A stretch of DNA of 64,000 bases from Sphingorhabdus sp. YGSMI21 (GTDB taxonomy: Bacteria > Pseudomonadota > Alphaproteobacteria > Sphingomonadales > Sphingomonadaceae), in contig NZ_CP022548.1 of assembly GCF_002776575.1 (NCBI RefSeq), forward strand, positions 2,061,001 through 2,125,000, read 5' to 3'. The notes under the pieces were generated by a model that saw only the letters and a program-made list of their open reading frames with translations, did no database searches and was not told the DNA's origin. Position numbers and translations under genes: made by a program. Shown in pieces: positions 54,575-63,358 of the stretch. The first letter of the stretch is position 1. Every line of letters begins with the position of its first letter.

Positions 54575-54949
54575 CTAGCGATGCTGGTCGATCAGGATCG
54601 GATTGCCGTCGGGATCGGTGAGCATGATGTTGGCCGGGCCTTCCCCGTCATCAGCCTGACTGTCGAGCTGCACGCCCGCCGCCAGCAATGATTTCTGGAT
54701 ATCGCGGACATCGTCGAAATCATCGAGATTCTGGCCATCCTGATCCCATCCTGGATTGAACGTCAGCATATTTTGGGGAAACATGCCCTCGAACAGGCCG
54801 ATCAGCGTCTCGCCATTTTTCAGGATCAGCCATTTCTGGTCCTGATCGCCGCCGAATTGACCAAAGCCGAGCTTTTCGTAAAAGGCTCTGGAAGCGGCAA
54901 TATCCTTCACCGCCAAGCTGATCGAAAAGGCTCCGAGTTTCATATTCAT
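54575..54949 (-). CDS. VOC family (glyoxalase/bleomycin-resistance fold) protein
   Basis: 124 residues. '[34 protein letters not shown]' opens one VOC unit and '[21 protein letters not shown]' closes it with the typical DPDGNP element. No metal-binding triad can be fixed with confidence. It lies 17 bp from the end of the crotonase on the opposite strand; the small gap has no hairpin. Confidence 0.8.
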   Translation of the reverse strand: MNMKLGAFSISLAVKDIAASRAFYEKLGFGQFGGDQDQKWLILKNGETLIGLFEGMFPQNMLTFNPGWDQDGQNLDDFDDVRDIQKSLLAAGVQLDSQADDGEGPANIMLTDPDGNPILIDQHR

Positions 54950-54964
54950 TCTCCTTGTGCGGGT

Positions 54965-55495
54965 TCATTGCCGTACGGGCAGGATTTTCGGATTTTGCAG
55001 AAGCGCAGCCGACAGGATCGATATGGTCAGGCCGACCGGAAATATCTCCAGAAAGGTCATCGGCATACGGATATAGATTTTTCCGTAGTCGGTTCGCATT
55101 TTTTCCAGACCGGCGATTTCCTCCGCCAGTTTCTCCGCCGGCAGCCCGACGGCCTTTCTGGCCTCGATCGCGCTGTTCACATAGCTGTCGATGAAAGCAT
55201 GGCCGTTGCTCATCGAATAGAGTTCCCAGACCAATGTATAGATGATTCCGGCGATCACCGCGATGGCGAGCCCCATGGCAAAAGCGGGAAGAAAGCGGAT
55301 CACCCCGCCCAGTTCCTGGTCGCGGTAGCGTTTGATGCCGATGAATATCATCGAAAGTGCAACCAGCATCGTTAGATAGCCGAACAGTTCGGATGACAGG
55401 AAACTACCGCCGTCGCTGACCACCAGGCCCAGGATCAGGGTGACGATAGTGATCGTTCCGGACAGCACTCCGTAGGTCAGGGCGATTTTTCGCAT
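54965..55495 (-). CDS. DUF4199 domain membrane protein
   Basis: 176 residues from the ATG at 55495 (MRKIALTYGVLSGTITIVTLILGLV); the frame continues 28 codons upstream but those are not used. Four membrane helices (about 4-25, 37-55, 70-93 and 145-165) and 'IFIGIKRYRDQELGG' are characteristic of DUF4199. The function is unknown. It lies beside a membrane-bound LuxR-HTH gene on the same strand, and such a pairing suggests that the regulator controls it. Confidence 0.85.
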   Translation of the reverse strand: MRKIALTYGVLSGTITIVTLILGLVVSDGGSFLSSELFGYLTMLVALSMIFIGIKRYRDQELGGVIRFLPAFAMGLAIAVIAGIIYTLVWELYSMSNGHAFIDSYVNSAIEARKAVGLPAEKLAEEIAGLEKMRTDYGKIYIRMPMTFLEIFPVGLTISILSAALLQNPKILPVRQ

Positions 55496-55588
55496 GATCG
55501 TTCCTCCGCTTGAGCGGCGGTTATGGCACCTGCACCCGCATTTGGAAATCACCCGGTTGGGTGATCTGAGGCCAATCACCCCGATATA

Positions 55589-56014
55589 TTAGGGAATCAG
55601 ATGCAGGGACCGCGCCTGTTCGATCGCCCTGACGCGGCCGCTGACCTGCAGTTTTCCGTAAAGTCTCGCGATATGGGTCTTCACGGTGTTGGGCGAAATA
55701 TCGAGCGTCCGCGCGATCTCCTTGTTCGACTGTCCCGCCGCCAGCGCCACGAGTACTTCGAGTTCCCGGTCCGAAATTCCCAGCGATTTCAGCGCCGCCC
55801 TGTTCTGTTCAAACGGACCGCGCGCTTTTTTCGCGGTCAGCCTGTGCCCCACCCAGATGCCCAGCGCGGCAAAGACCAATGCGATCAGAACGACATAGAT
55901 TTCCACCGAATAGACCTTGGTGAAATATTGATATTGCAGCCACTCCAGAGCGAAAACAGCGGCGGCGAGGGCCATGGCGTAGAGGATGACAATCCGGACC
56001 ACCGAACGGGACAT
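55589..56014 (-). CDS. Membrane-anchored LuxR-type HTH regulator
   Basis: 141 residues from the ATG at 56014; a GTG at 56020, overlapping the DUF2339 stop, is the alternative. Two membrane helices (about 8-24 and 38-58) come first and a LuxR/GerE HTH follows: 'LGISDRELEVLVALAAGQSNKEIARTLDISPNTVKTHIARLYGKLQVSGRVRAIEQA'. No receiver domain. A membrane sensor-regulator of the neighbouring DUF4199 and DUF2339 membrane proteins is the simplest reading. Confidence 0.85.
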   Translation of the reverse strand: MSRSVVRIVILYAMALAAAVFALEWLQYQYFTKVYSVEIYVVLIALVFAALGIWVGHRLTAKKARGPFEQNRAALKSLGISDRELEVLVALAAGQSNKEIARTLDISPNTVKTHIARLYGKLQVSGRVRAIEQARSLHLIP

Positions 56015-56016
56015 GG

Positions 56017-58707
56017 TCACCCGCCGCTATTTTCTGCCGCGCCCGGAATTTCCCGCTTCATCAGCTTGCCATATATCCAGCCGATGCCGATCAGCGCAAA
56101 GCCGAGGCCGAGGAAGGACAGGATTCTCAACAGGCCGTCCAGTTGCGCATCGATCAGGAAGACCTTGAACGTCACCAGAGTAAGCAGCAACAATCCGGCG
56201 ATTCGCAGCAGGGCGTTGGTCGTCTGGATGCCCCGCGCAAGCCAGGCAATGGCGAGCAGCAACAGACTGGCGCTGTACAGATATGTCTCCGTGGTCGTAT
56301 ATCCCGGTCCGCTGCTCATTACCGGGCCGCCTGGCCCGCTGGTGACATTCGTCGACAAAGCGATAATCGAGCCGTGGACGGCTTGCCGGACCGTCACCAT
56401 GACCGCCGCGACGGTGGCGATCATGCTGCCGATTTCAAGCGAACGGATCCATTGATCCGCGCCTTCTTGCGCCGCTCTGGTTCTGGCAAACAACCACAGC
56501 CAGAGCGCCACGGCACCATAATGCAACGTCCCCAGATTGGCGAACGGAGCAGGTCCCATCATCTGTCGCACATTGGTGGGACTGAGCAGCAGCAGATCAA
56601 AATAGACAAAGCGGAACAGCGCGATTGCGGCCAGTGTCCAACCCAGCATCCTTATTGTAAATATCCATTCGCCAGGCCATGGGCGGCGCAGCAACAGCCA
56701 GCCGGCCGCCGCGAACAAATGGGTGAATATCGCCCGTTCGGCAAAGCCATATTGGACGAACTGCTCTATCGATCCGATCGCGAGAATCTGCTTGAGCAGC
56801 AGATAGGCGAAGGCACCCGAGCCGATGAGCCCGACATTGGCCAGGATCGCCGCCAGATGCCGCTCCAATATCCCGCGGAAGACATAGGCCAGCGCCAGAA
56901 GCGCGAGACACGGGACCAGGAGCTCCGGCAACAGCAACCATGGGTCCGGCAGATAGTCGTAAAGGCCGGTTTCGCCGCTGAGTGAAGCGAATAAGGTGAG
57001 GGCAAGCCCGCTCGAGGAAATCGCGGCCATCACGCCGCCCGTGATGGCTGCTGCAAAGGCTTCCCGGGCCACGGCCTTGCTGTTGCAATATCGTGCCCAT
57101 GCCGCGAGTCCGGCCGCAACCAGAACGATGATGATCGCTGCGAACCTCTCCGGTGTCCACAACCACAAGGCGGCTGTCAGAAATATCGCTGTGAGCGCGC
57201 TTGCCACTGCCAAAACGATCAAGCCGCTTTGCAAGCGGCTACGCCAGGCCATGATGCCGGTGCTGATGCCGACAAGGAAGCAGGCGGCTCCCCAGCCATT
57301 GTTTGTCCATTCCAGTCGGCCAAGAATCGCTGCCACAACCAGCATTCCGGTCGGCGCCGCCAGTCCGATGAACGCCCAGATGCTACCGTCCTTTTCGCGC
57401 AGCGCGAAGACATGCCCGGCGAGACCGAAAAGCACTGCAAAGCCGATGGCGGGGAGCAGGTCGCCCTGATCCGGTCCATAGTCCGAAAAGGCAGCGGCGA
57501 CCATCGCAAGTGTCAAACCCAGAGCGCCCGCAGCGGCTGGTGTCATTTCCGCGTCTCGCCAGCTCAGCGCGATCGCAAATATGGCGAGCACCGCGAAGAA
57601 CAGCCAGCTGGCGGGCGAATATTCTATCAGTGGCGCGAGGATGATCAGCTGGACCAGTCCGGCGGCGAGCGGAATGCTCCGCATGGCCACCTTGGGGACA
57701 CCAAAAATCCGGTCGGTGCGGGACAGGGTCAGCACACCGCCGATCGCGAGCAGGATGATGAATATGCCGACCAGGGAACTGTCGCCGGATATGTCCATGA
57801 ACAGCAGGGCCGTGGTCCAGATCACGCTACCGCCAGTGGCGAGCAGCGCCAGCCAGGCCCAGCCGCGATGGATCGCGAGACCGAACAGTCCCGCTGTGAA
57901 AATCCCGAGATAAATGACCAGGGGCGCGATCGATTCAGGCCCCACACCGGCGACATAGGGCGCAGCGAAACCGCCAATCAGGCCCATGATAGCCGTCGGT
58001 GGTCCGTGCTTTTGCGACAACAGGAAGGCAAGGATGGTGATCGCGACAACCCCGGCGAGGGCGCTGGTCAGTCCGAGCAGGCCATAAAGCTCGCTGGCCA
58101 TGTACAGTGTTGCGTAAAGCACGGCGACCCCCGCGCCTGCGACGCTGTGGCCGATCCGCAAGTCGTCGGTGAAAATCTTTCCAAAGCGCGGGATGCGATG
58201 ACCGAATTCGGCAGACCCGATCAGCAAAAGCCCGAACAGGGCAGCGGTTGCACAGCGCGCGGCCGGACCGAACAGACCGGCTTCGATCGAGAAACGGACG
58301 AGAAAAAATCCGGCGAACACCAGCGCGATGCCGCCAATCCAGATCGGCAATTTGCCACCGATCAGATCTTCAAACCGCTTGCCGGCACTGGCGGGAGCCT
58401 CTTCTTCGACGGGCTCAATATGTTCGGACGCTTCTGCAGCCTGTTCCACATTCGCCGTTGCCTCAGCTTCTTCGGTCAGGCGAGGACTGTCCGGAACGCG
58501 TTTCGGGCGCGCTCTCCGCAACGGTTCGGCACCGGGAACGGGCTCGGCGTTGCGAACGGGCGCGGAAATTTTCTCGACCGCGCTGTTCAGCTCGCCCAGG
58601 CCATATTCCAGTTCTTCGATGCGGGCGCGAAGATATTTGATGGTTTTCCGGCTGTCGAAAACCACAAAGAAAAGGACGACCAGCCCGACGAAGATCAGAA
58701 ATGTCAT
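56017..58707 (-). CDS. DUF2339 domain multi-pass membrane protein
   Basis: 896 residues. One N-terminal helix (TFLIFVGLVVLFFVVFDS), a short coiled coil ('LRARIEELEYGLGELNSAVEKI'), a Pro/Glu-rich stretch, then more than 20 membrane helices beginning 'RFEDLIGGKLPIWIGGIALVFAGFFLVRFSIEAGLFGP', the hallmark of DUF2339. The function is unknown. It is followed by the LuxR and DUF4199 genes on the same strand, and is preceded at 6 bp by the S9 peptidase end. Confidence 0.9.
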   Translation of the reverse strand: MTFLIFVGLVVLFFVVFDSRKTIKYLRARIEELEYGLGELNSAVEKISAPVRNAEPVPGAEPLRRARPKRVPDSPRLTEEAEATANVEQAAEASEHIEPVEEEAPASAGKRFEDLIGGKLPIWIGGIALVFAGFFLVRFSIEAGLFGPAARCATAALFGLLLIGSAEFGHRIPRFGKIFTDDLRIGHSVAGAGVAVLYATLYMASELYGLLGLTSALAGVVAITILAFLLSQKHGPPTAIMGLIGGFAAPYVAGVGPESIAPLVIYLGIFTAGLFGLAIHRGWAWLALLATGGSVIWTTALLFMDISGDSSLVGIFIILLAIGGVLTLSRTDRIFGVPKVAMRSIPLAAGLVQLIILAPLIEYSPASWLFFAVLAIFAIALSWRDAEMTPAAAGALGLTLAMVAAAFSDYGPDQGDLLPAIGFAVLFGLAGHVFALREKDGSIWAFIGLAAPTGMLVVAAILGRLEWTNNGWGAACFLVGISTGIMAWRSRLQSGLIVLAVASALTAIFLTAALWLWTPERFAAIIIVLVAAGLAAWARYCNSKAVAREAFAAAITGGVMAAISSSGLALTLFASLSGETGLYDYLPDPWLLLPELLVPCLALLALAYVFRGILERHLAAILANVGLIGSGAFAYLLLKQILAIGSIEQFVQYGFAERAIFTHLFAAAGWLLLRRPWPGEWIFTIRMLGWTLAAIALFRFVYFDLLLLSPTNVRQMMGPAPFANLGTLHYGAVALWLWLFARTRAAQEGADQWIRSLEIGSMIATVAAVMVTVRQAVHGSIIALSTNVTSGPGGPVMSSGPGYTTTETYLYSASLLLLAIAWLARGIQTTNALLRIAGLLLLTLVTFKVFLIDAQLDGLLRILSFLGLGFALIGIGWIYGKLMKREIPGAAENSGG

Positions 58708-58713
58708 ATGCTG

Positions 58714-60657
58714 CTATTCCTCATTCAACAGATATTTTTGCCAAAAAACCAGGCTCGCCCAGAATTGATAATCAGCATTGGCTTTCTTGCGGAAACCGTG
58801 CCCCTCGTTCTCGGCCAGCAGATGCCAGGCGGGACGGTCATTGGCGCGGACCGCGGCGACGATCTGGTCGGCTTCGCTGGCCGGGACGCGCGGATCATTG
58901 GCGCCCGTCACTACCATCAGCGGAATATCGATTTCGCTGGCGCGGAGCAGGGGGCTGATTTCCTCGAGTTTCGCGCGCTGTTCGGGAATGCGCTCGTCGC
59001 CATATTCCACCCGCCGCAAATCGCGGCGATAGGCCTGGGTGTTTTCCAGGAACGTGACGAAATTCGAGATGCCGACAACCTCCAGCCCGGCCTTCAGCTT
59101 CTTGCCGTAGCGCAGCATCGACGCGAGCGTCATATAGCCGCCATAGCTGCCGCCGGTTACGGCGATGCGCTTGCGGTCGACGTGCCGGTCGTGGCGCAGA
59201 TGGTCGAGAAACGCTCCGATATCCAGCACGCTGTCCTCGCGCCGCCACGGACCATTGTCCAGCGCGACAAATCTTTTGCCAAAGCCGGTCGACCCCCGGA
59301 CATTGGGATAGAATATCGCGATCCCCAGTTCGTTGATCAGATAATTGCTGCGCCCCAGAAAGCGGGGTGTGGCCTGGCCTTCCGGCCCACCGTGGATGTT
59401 GATGATCAGCGGCCGCTTGCCCTTGTGCCGGGCGGGGTCGGGCCGGTAGAGAAAGCCGGAAATTTTCTCGCCGTCGAAACTTTCTATCTCGACCAGTTCC
59501 GGCGTGACATTGTCGGCGCTGTCCAGCCCGCCGGTCTCGCTCCTGGTCCAGCGGGTGATCGCCAGCGTCTCCGGATTGACGCTATAGGCATCGGTGCCGG
59601 TGCGGTTGCTGTTCAGCGTGATGCCCAGCGCTCCCCAGGGCGCGAACTGGACGCCGCTGATCACGCCGTCGGACAAGCCCTCGACGACGCGGATTTCTCC
59701 GCTTTCCATGTCATAGAATTTGAGTACGGAACGGCCGGCATGATTGACTTCAAAGGCAATCCAGCGTCCGTCTTCGCTGATATCGAAGTCGGTGATATCC
59801 CGGATTTTCTCGTCTATTACCGGCTCGAACCGGCCGGTTTCCAGATTGACGATGCCGAGCCTTTTGACGTCGCTGCCGTCGTCCGACGCTGCCCAGAGGC
59901 GGCCGTCGGGCGCGAATTTCAGCCCGTCATAGGCAACCGGCCGTTCGCTGTCGGTCAGCTTGCGCGACGTTCCCTGCGCGATGTCGATCAGATAGAGCTG
60001 GTTGTCGGTGACCGAGACATAGTTGAACACCAGCAACTGCTTGTCATCCGGTGAAAAATCGATCGGGAACCAGCCGCCACCGGTCGAGGCGACCAGCATT
60101 TTCGCGCTTTCCGGGCGGGCCGGGTTCATCAGATAGATGTCGTTATACAGTCCGGTGCGCTTGTTCGAGCCGAAGGCGACCAATGTGCCGCTGCTCGACC
60201 AGGGGCCCAGACTGTTGCGGCTTTCGCCGTCGGTGAGCATCTTCGACTGGCCCTTTTCCAGCGCGAAAATCTGGTTGACCTCGTTACCGCCGCTGTCCTT
60301 CTGGAACAGCAGAGCCGAGCCGTCGGGCGCATAGCGGGCGGAATAGACCGGTTCGCCGGCGAAGGTCAGTTGCTCGCGCTGTCCCATCGGGGAGGCGACG
60401 CGGTGCAGCTGGCTGGTGTCGGCGAAGCGGGTGGCGATCAGCATGGCTCTGGTCTCGGGATCCCAGTCGACAAAACTGGCGGTGCGATATTCCATATAGG
60501 ACCGGGTGCGGTCGACGATTTCCTGAGGAATATCAGGTATCTGGTCCGCTACCAGCGCGGCCGGGCGCGGCGCGACCGCTTCCCCGGCAACAGCCCCGCT
60601 CGCGCCCGCTAGGGCCAGTATCGCCATGCCAATCCGGCAAAACCGCGCAAAAACCAT
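58714..60657 (-). CDS. S9 family peptidase (exported), third of three
   Basis: 647 residues from the ATG at 60657, which has an AGGGAG ribosome site and opens the signal peptide (FCRIGMAILALAGASGAVAGEA). A beta-propeller (about 45-360) is followed by the hydrolase domain with Ser in AVTGGSYGGYMTLAS, Asp in TGANDPRVPAS and His in ENEGHGFRKK. Like the other two S9 proteins, it is probably a periplasmic oligopeptidase. It ends 6 bp before the DUF2339 gene, and diverges from pabBC. Confidence 0.9.
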   Translation of the reverse strand: MVFARFCRIGMAILALAGASGAVAGEAVAPRPAALVADQIPDIPQEIVDRTRSYMEYRTASFVDWDPETRAMLIATRFADTSQLHRVASPMGQREQLTFAGEPVYSARYAPDGSALLFQKDSGGNEVNQIFALEKGQSKMLTDGESRNSLGPWSSSGTLVAFGSNKRTGLYNDIYLMNPARPESAKMLVASTGGGWFPIDFSPDDKQLLVFNYVSVTDNQLYLIDIAQGTSRKLTDSERPVAYDGLKFAPDGRLWAASDDGSDVKRLGIVNLETGRFEPVIDEKIRDITDFDISEDGRWIAFEVNHAGRSVLKFYDMESGEIRVVEGLSDGVISGVQFAPWGALGITLNSNRTGTDAYSVNPETLAITRWTRSETGGLDSADNVTPELVEIESFDGEKISGFLYRPDPARHKGKRPLIINIHGGPEGQATPRFLGRSNYLINELGIAIFYPNVRGSTGFGKRFVALDNGPWRREDSVLDIGAFLDHLRHDRHVDRKRIAVTGGSYGGYMTLASMLRYGKKLKAGLEVVGISNFVTFLENTQAYRRDLRRVEYGDERIPEQRAKLEEISPLLRASEIDIPLMVVTGANDPRVPASEADQIVAAVRANDRPAWHLLAENEGHGFRKKANADYQFWASLVFWQKYLLNEE

Positions 60658-60727
60658 TCCCGTCACTCCCTGCTTTCTTTCGTCATGCTTATGGACGAAT
60701 GGGTGCAAAAGCAATTAGGGGTGAGTG

Positions 60728-62560
60728 ATGTTCGGTGGAAAATCTCCCTTTGTCCTGCTCGACGATGTGCGCCCGTCCGGCGGCGCTCCGGCGCGGCTTT
60801 ACAGCGATCCGGTGGAGATCATCCGGGCGGACAAATTGGAAGACTTGGAAGCATGTTTTGCCGCCCTGTCGCGGGCCCGATTGGCGGGAAAGCATGTGGC
60901 GGGCTATCTTTCCTATGAAGCGGGATTAGCGCTGGAGGCGCGGTTGCGGGGCAAAATGCCGACGGATTTGCCTGCGCCGCTGGCATGGTTTGGAATATTT
61001 AAAGATTACAAGGAGTTAAGTCCAGACGCCGTCGCCGAAGCGCTGCCCGACCGCAACGGGGCGTGGCTGGGACGGCTCAAGCCCTCTATCTCGCGCGACG
61101 CCTATGACGCGGCGTTCAAAAAGGTACAAAAATATATCAACAATGGCGATATCTATCAGGCCAATCTCACGTTTCGCGCCGAAATGGACTTTTCCGGACA
61201 TCCGCTGGCGCTTTATGCCGCGATCCGGGACCGGGCGCAGGCCGGCTATGGCGGCGTCGTGTTTGACGGCGACAACTGGATGCTGTCCTTCTCGCCGGAA
61301 CTGTTCTTCGCGCTGAAAGATGGCCGGATCACCGCCAAGCCGATGAAGGGCACCGCCGCGCGCCTCGCCGATCCGGAAGCGGACGCAGCGGTGCAGGACC
61401 ATCTGCAGAGCGACCCGAAGCAGCGCGCGGAAAATCTGATGATCGTCGACCTGCTGCGCAACGACCTGTCGCGGGTGGCGCAGCGGGGCAGCGTCGCCGT
61501 GCCGGAGCTGTTCCATATCGAAAGCTATCCGACCATCCACCAGATGACCTCGACCGTCACCGCGCAGCTGCAGGACGGGCTCGACGCGGTCGATGTGATC
61601 CGGCAGATTTTCCCCTGCGGTTCGATCACCGGCGCGCCGAAAATCCGGGCGATGGAGATTATCGACGAGCTGGAAAACGCGCGCCCGGGCTCCCCCGCCG
61701 ACCACGCCCCGCGCGGCATCTATTGCGGCTCGATCGGCCGGATCGACGCGCCCGACGCACAGGGCCGCTCCGACGCCGCCTTCAATGTCGCGATCCGCAC
61801 CTTCTTCCTGCAAGAGGGCAAAGAAACGCTTTCCATCGGCCTCGGCTCTGGCATAGTGACGGACTCGAACGGGGAAGACGAGTGGCGGGAATGCCTCGCC
61901 AAGGGGAGATTTGCGAAAGTGGATGCCAATGCGGAAGGCGGCCATAAGGTCGATCTGATCGAGACCATGGCCTTTGATCCCGCCAGCGGCATCGCCCGGC
62001 TGGAAGCGCATCTCGAGCGGATGAAGACCAGCGCCGCCACCCTCGACTTCGAATTCGACCGCCACGCCGCCCGCAACGCGATCCAGGCGATCACCTTTCA
62101 CCAGGACAGCCCCGCGATGGTCCGCCTGCACCTCGGCCAGTCCGGCGCGCTGGCGATCGAGCTGAAACCGATGCCCGCCCCGCAAGACGGCCCGGTGCCA
62201 TGCCGGCTGGTGCCGATGCAGGCCGACAAGGCGGACTTCCGCCTCCACCACAAGACCAGCGACCGGCGGGTCTATCAGGTCGCCAGCGAAGAGGGCGGAC
62301 CGGGCGAGGGCGCCCACCCGATCTTCGTCGATGGCGAGGGCTATGTCACCGAAGGCGCGATCTGGAATGTCTTCGTCGAGCGCAACGGCAAGCTGCTGAC
62401 GCCGCCTCTGGGCCGCGGCGTGCTGCCGGGCGTGCTGCGCGCGGAACTGCTGGAGAGCGGGCAGGCGGTCGAGGCGGACCTGACTGCGGACGATCTGGCG
62501 GGCGGGTTTCTGGTGGGGAATAGTGTGCGGGGGTTGGTGAGGGCTACAAGCGTCGATTGA
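60728..62560 (+). CDS. pabB: Aminodeoxychorismate synthase I fused to lyase (PabB-PabC)
   Basis: 610 residues from the ATG at 60728. The PabB part (about 1-385) has 'QANLTFRAEM', 'LSFSPELFF', 'KPMKGTAAR' (the PIKGT-type motif carrying the catalytic Lys that distinguishes PabB from TrpE), 'IVDLLRNDLSRVA' and 'FPCGSITGAPKIRAMEIIDELE'. The C-terminal part (about 420-610) is a class IV PLP lyase like PabC, with 'HHKTSDRRVYQ' as the lysine site and 'VTEGAIWNVFVERNGKLLTPPLGRGVLPGVLR'. Together they turn chorismate and an amide nitrogen into 4-aminobenzoate for folate. HicA follows. Confidence 0.92.
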   Translation: MFGGKSPFVLLDDVRPSGGAPARLYSDPVEIIRADKLEDLEACFAALSRARLAGKHVAGYLSYEAGLALEARLRGKMPTDLPAPLAWFGIFKDYKELSPDAVAEALPDRNGAWLGRLKPSISRDAYDAAFKKVQKYINNGDIYQANLTFRAEMDFSGHPLALYAAIRDRAQAGYGGVVFDGDNWMLSFSPELFFALKDGRITAKPMKGTAARLADPEADAAVQDHLQSDPKQRAENLMIVDLLRNDLSRVAQRGSVAVPELFHIESYPTIHQMTSTVTAQLQDGLDAVDVIRQIFPCGSITGAPKIRAMEIIDELENARPGSPADHAPRGIYCGSIGRIDAPDAQGRSDAAFNVAIRTFFLQEGKETLSIGLGSGIVTDSNGEDEWRECLAKGRFAKVDANAEGGHKVDLIETMAFDPASGIARLEAHLERMKTSAATLDFEFDRHAARNAIQAITFHQDSPAMVRLHLGQSGALAIELKPMPAPQDGPVPCRLVPMQADKADFRLHHKTSDRRVYQVASEEGGPGEGAHPIFVDGEGYVTEGAIWNVFVERNGKLLTPPLGRGVLPGVLRAELLESGQAVEADLTADDLAGGFLVGNSVRGLVRATSVD

Positions 62561-62574
62561 CTTTCATCAAAAAA

Positions 62575-62592
62575 TGTGTATATAAATACACA
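62575..62592. promoter_or_regulatory. Palindromic operator over the hicA start
   Basis: TGTGTAT-ATAA-ATACACA is a perfect 7-bp inverted repeat ending on the A of the hicA ATG. Its place suits autorepression by HicB. Confidence 0.7.
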
Positions 62593-62774
62593 TGGAGCGG
62601 AGCAGCAAGCAGATCATCCGGCGGCTCCGCAAGGAGGGCTATGAACTGGTTTCGGTCAGAGGCTCCCACCATAAATATCGCAAGGATGATCGCACCATCA
62701 TTGTTCCGCATCCCAGGAAAGACTTGCCCGTCGGCACGGCGCGCAGCATCGCCCGGATGGCGGGATGGATTTGA
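62592..62774 (+). CDS. hicA: HicA-type mRNA interferase toxin
   Basis: 60 residues, the usual HicA size: 'SSKQIIRRLRKEGYELVSVRGSHHKYRKDDRTIIVPHPRKDLPVGTARSIARMAGW'. The dsRBD-like fold and catalytic His in 'GSHHKYR' are clear. It cleaves mRNA when HicB is lost. The ATG lies within a palindrome. HicB follows at 12 bp. Confidence 0.93.
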   Translation: MERSSKQIIRRLRKEGYELVSVRGSHHKYRKDDRTIIVPHPRKDLPVGTARSIARMAGWI

Positions 62775-62786
62775 AAGGCCCAGCCC

Positions 62787-63173
62787 ATGTTTTATTTTGC
62801 CGTTGTGCATAAGGATGAAGACAGCGCCTACGGAATTTCCTTTCCGGATGTGCCCGGCTGCTTTTCCGCGGCGGACCGGCAAGAGGATATTATTGCCAAC
62901 GCGATCGAGGCGCTGTCGCTCTATTTCGAGGATGAGGAGTTGATCCCCGCCAGTCCGATCGGCGAAATCCAGAAATCCGCTGCCGACGATCTGAAGCACG
63001 GCGCCTTTCTGGTCCAGATTCCCTATCTGGAGCGCACCGGCCGGACCGGCCGCTATAATGTCTCACTCGACACCGGCGTCGTTAAAATGATCGACAGCGC
63101 CGCCCGCACCCGCAAGATGACGCGCAGCGCGTTTCTGGAGGATGCGGCGTTGAAGGAGATTGGGGTGGGGTGA
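62787..63173 (+). CDS. hicB: HicB-type antitoxin
   Basis: 128 residues. The N-terminal partial RNase-H-like part ('AVVHKDEDSAYGISFPDVPGCFSAADRQEDIIANAIEALSLYFEDEE') is typical; the C-terminal half (about 90-128) reads 'GRYNVSLDTGVVKMIDSAARTRKMTRSAFLEDAALKE', a ribbon-helix-helix that should bind the operator over hicA. It neutralises HicA and represses the operon. Confidence 0.93.
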   Translation: MFYFAVVHKDEDSAYGISFPDVPGCFSAADRQEDIIANAIEALSLYFEDEELIPASPIGEIQKSAADDLKHGAFLVQIPYLERTGRTGRYNVSLDTGVVKMIDSAARTRKMTRSAFLEDAALKEIGVG

Positions 63174-63358
63174 GGAGGTATAATGAGGTTTTTTGCCAAT
63201 TAGTCCGCTCGCACCGTAATTCTGGCAGCGCGCGGGATCTCAGGTCTCCAGCTCCACCGAATTGCTTTAATTTAGCCAATTGGTGAAAAATAGTTTCACT
63301 AATTGACGACCTCTCACCTAAGAGATGGGATCGAATCACTTAATTGGGGGGTCCAATA
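63174..63358. other. Intergenic region before the last gene
   Basis: About 185 bp, no gene supported. CCAATTAG (63197), GCCAATTGG (63278-63286, a palindrome) and ACTAATTG (63298) are loosely repeated, and the region is AT-rich near 63265-63345, so it probably holds the promoter of the exported protein. Confidence 0.35.

Noticed and set aside
57229..60054. 941-codon plus-strand frame opposite DUF2339 and the S9 peptidase
   Set aside because: It spans two minus-strand genes with clear family motifs and is itself charged and low in hydrophobic segments, as expected for an antisense shadow in GC-rich DNA.
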